From contig CAJXMS010000171.1 of NCBI GenBank assembly GCA_913056475.1, positions 1 to 5,236 of the forward strand: a stretch of 5,236 nt of DNA, given 5' to 3'. Source of the stretch: an uncultured Bacteroidota bacterium. GTDB taxonomy: Bacteria > Bacteroidota > Bacteroidia > Flavobacteriales > Schleiferiaceae. A program made the position numbers and the translations under genes. The notes beneath the pieces are model-generated. The model did not search any database, was not told where the DNA came from, and worked only from the letters and a program-made list of their open reading frames with translations. Below, one piece after another: positions 4,690 to 5,236 of this stretch; position 1 is the first letter of the stretch, and each line of letters begins with the position of its first letter.

Positions 4690-5113
4690 GGCCTGGCAGC
4701 GTTTCCTGAGCTATCTCTGGCCCTGGCCAATCGAGACGGCTTACAGCCCCCAGGCGGGGCGGCTGGAGGTGCGCCTGGAGGGAGGGCAAAAAGTCCTGAA
4801 CGGCCCCCGTGCTAATTATTCTTACGGGCGTTTGCAGCAGGTTTGGAAGGAGGCCCTCGGCTATTTTGGCTGGCGGCCGCAGGGGGAGGCGCCCTTATTA
4901 CTACTGGGATTTGGCGCGGGCTCCTGGGTGCCGGTACTGCAGCGGCGCGGCCCTCTGCCCCCCTTGCACGCGGTAGAAAATGACCCGGCTGTGCTGCGGC
5001 TGGGCAAGCGTCACTTTCCCGAAAATTTTAAGGCCGAATTACCACTCAGAACAACAGTTTCTCTTTTTCCGCTTTCCGGCAAAGTTGAAGGAATTACAAC
5101 AAAAAGAGCGTAA
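4682..5113 (+). CDS. Spermidine-synthase-like methyltransferase, 3' part replaced
   Basis: ATG 4682 lies 8 bp inside the SPFH gene end, in the +1 frame, as in coupled operons. Earlier in-frame starts such as 4577 lie wholly within SPFH codons and read as shadow. Residues 38-58 (VLNGPRANYSYGRLQQVWKEA) resemble the entry segment of spermidine-synthase-fold proteins. The SAM-binding glycine loop is LLLLGFGAGS (72-81) and the acidic motif II is AVENDP (97-102). Whether it makes polyamines or methylates something else cannot be told, since the residues that decide this are missing. After HFPENF (111-116) family resemblance ends: the last 27 residues are an out-of-frame reading of a Wzc gene and stop at 5113, giving 143 residues where about 210-230 would be expected. 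The 3' part was lost by misassembly or rearrangement. Confidence 0.75.
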   Translation: MPKAWQRFLSYLWPWPIETAYSPQAGRLEVRLEGGQKVLNGPRANYSYGRLQQVWKEALGYFGWRPQGEAPLLLLGFGAGSWVPVLQRRGPLPPLHAVENDPAVLRLGKRHFPENFKAELPLRTTVSLFPLSGKVEGITTKRA

Positions 5114-5236
5114 GTATCAACAGAAACTAAGCAATATCCCCGAATACGAACGTCGTTACAGAGAGATCGCTCGGCAGCAGCAAATTAAAGAAACATTATA
5201 CCTCTACTTACTTCAAAAAAGAGAAGAAAACGAGAT
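5040..5236 (+). CDS. Wzc-type exopolysaccharide tyrosine kinase/chain-length protein, internal fragment
   Basis: A frame different from the methyltransferase is open from 4977 to the window edge, and from about 5040 it reads as protein. It starts YHSEQQFLFFRFPAKL, continues with a Lys/Gln/Glu coiled coil, and then gives IPEYERRYREIARQQQIKET followed by LYLYLLQKREE. This is the signature of the GNVR region, just before the second membrane segment, in Wzc/BY-kinase and Wzz-like polysaccharide co-polymerases, which control export and chain length of capsule or exopolysaccharide at the inner membrane. The N-terminal Wzz domain is missing because of the join with the methyltransferase, and the kinase domain lies beyond the right edge. 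No start codon or promoter is present, so it is a fragment, not an expressed gene as seen here. Confidence 0.8.

Overview
The window looks like a fragment of a Bacteroidota genome, and I would guess the Saprospiria/Lewinella side of the phylum. The supports are two short lipoprotein signal peptides (lipobox VGC), start codons preceded by A/T-rich DNA instead of Shine-Dalgarno sites, putative promoters ending in TTTG, a HIR-like SPFH protein, and a Wzc-type fragment with typical Bacteroidota wording. The phylum call is an inference from family resemblance. The odd length and the partial genes at both ends suggest a whole contig, possibly metagenomic.

Layout. (1) 3-395: the 3' part of an unrecognised coding region that enters from the left. 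(2) 593-834: a stem-loop, a putative promoter, a roughly 110-nt leader and a lipoprotein signal sequence. (3) 772-1534: a broken lipoprotein gene with one homopolymer frameshift and one in-frame TAG, closed by a 34-bp perfectly palindromic terminator. (4) 1604-2278: an unknown protein with a soluble N-terminal half and about four membrane segments. (5) 2279-2620: a non-coding stretch holding a nested set of inverted repeats, possibly a structured RNA. (6) 2625-2867: a second copy of the stem-loop, promoter, leader and signal-peptide module, exactly 2033 bp after the first with no indel, driving an intact lipoprotein with a cysteine-rich tail (2805-3341) and a terminator. (7) 3417-3735: a third promoter-like site and a hairpin-rich leader. 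(8) 3736-4689: a membrane-anchored SPFH/band 7 protein of the plant HIR type, overlapping by 8 bp with (9) a spermidine-synthase-like methyltransferase from 4682. (10) At about 5030-5046 the methyltransferase stops making sense, and a Wzc-type polysaccharide tyrosine kinase/chain-length regulator appears in another frame up to the right edge.

The most interesting feature is the pair of lipoprotein modules. They share 90 of 91 bases of untranslated leader, only 52 of 63 bases of signal-peptide coding DNA, and unrelated mature proteins. That pattern suggests a conserved leader (regulatory RNA, operator or gene-conversion tract) placed before different secreted lipoproteins. The abrupt methyltransferase/Wzc join is either an assembly chimera or a real rearrangement and should be resolved before the right edge is interpreted.
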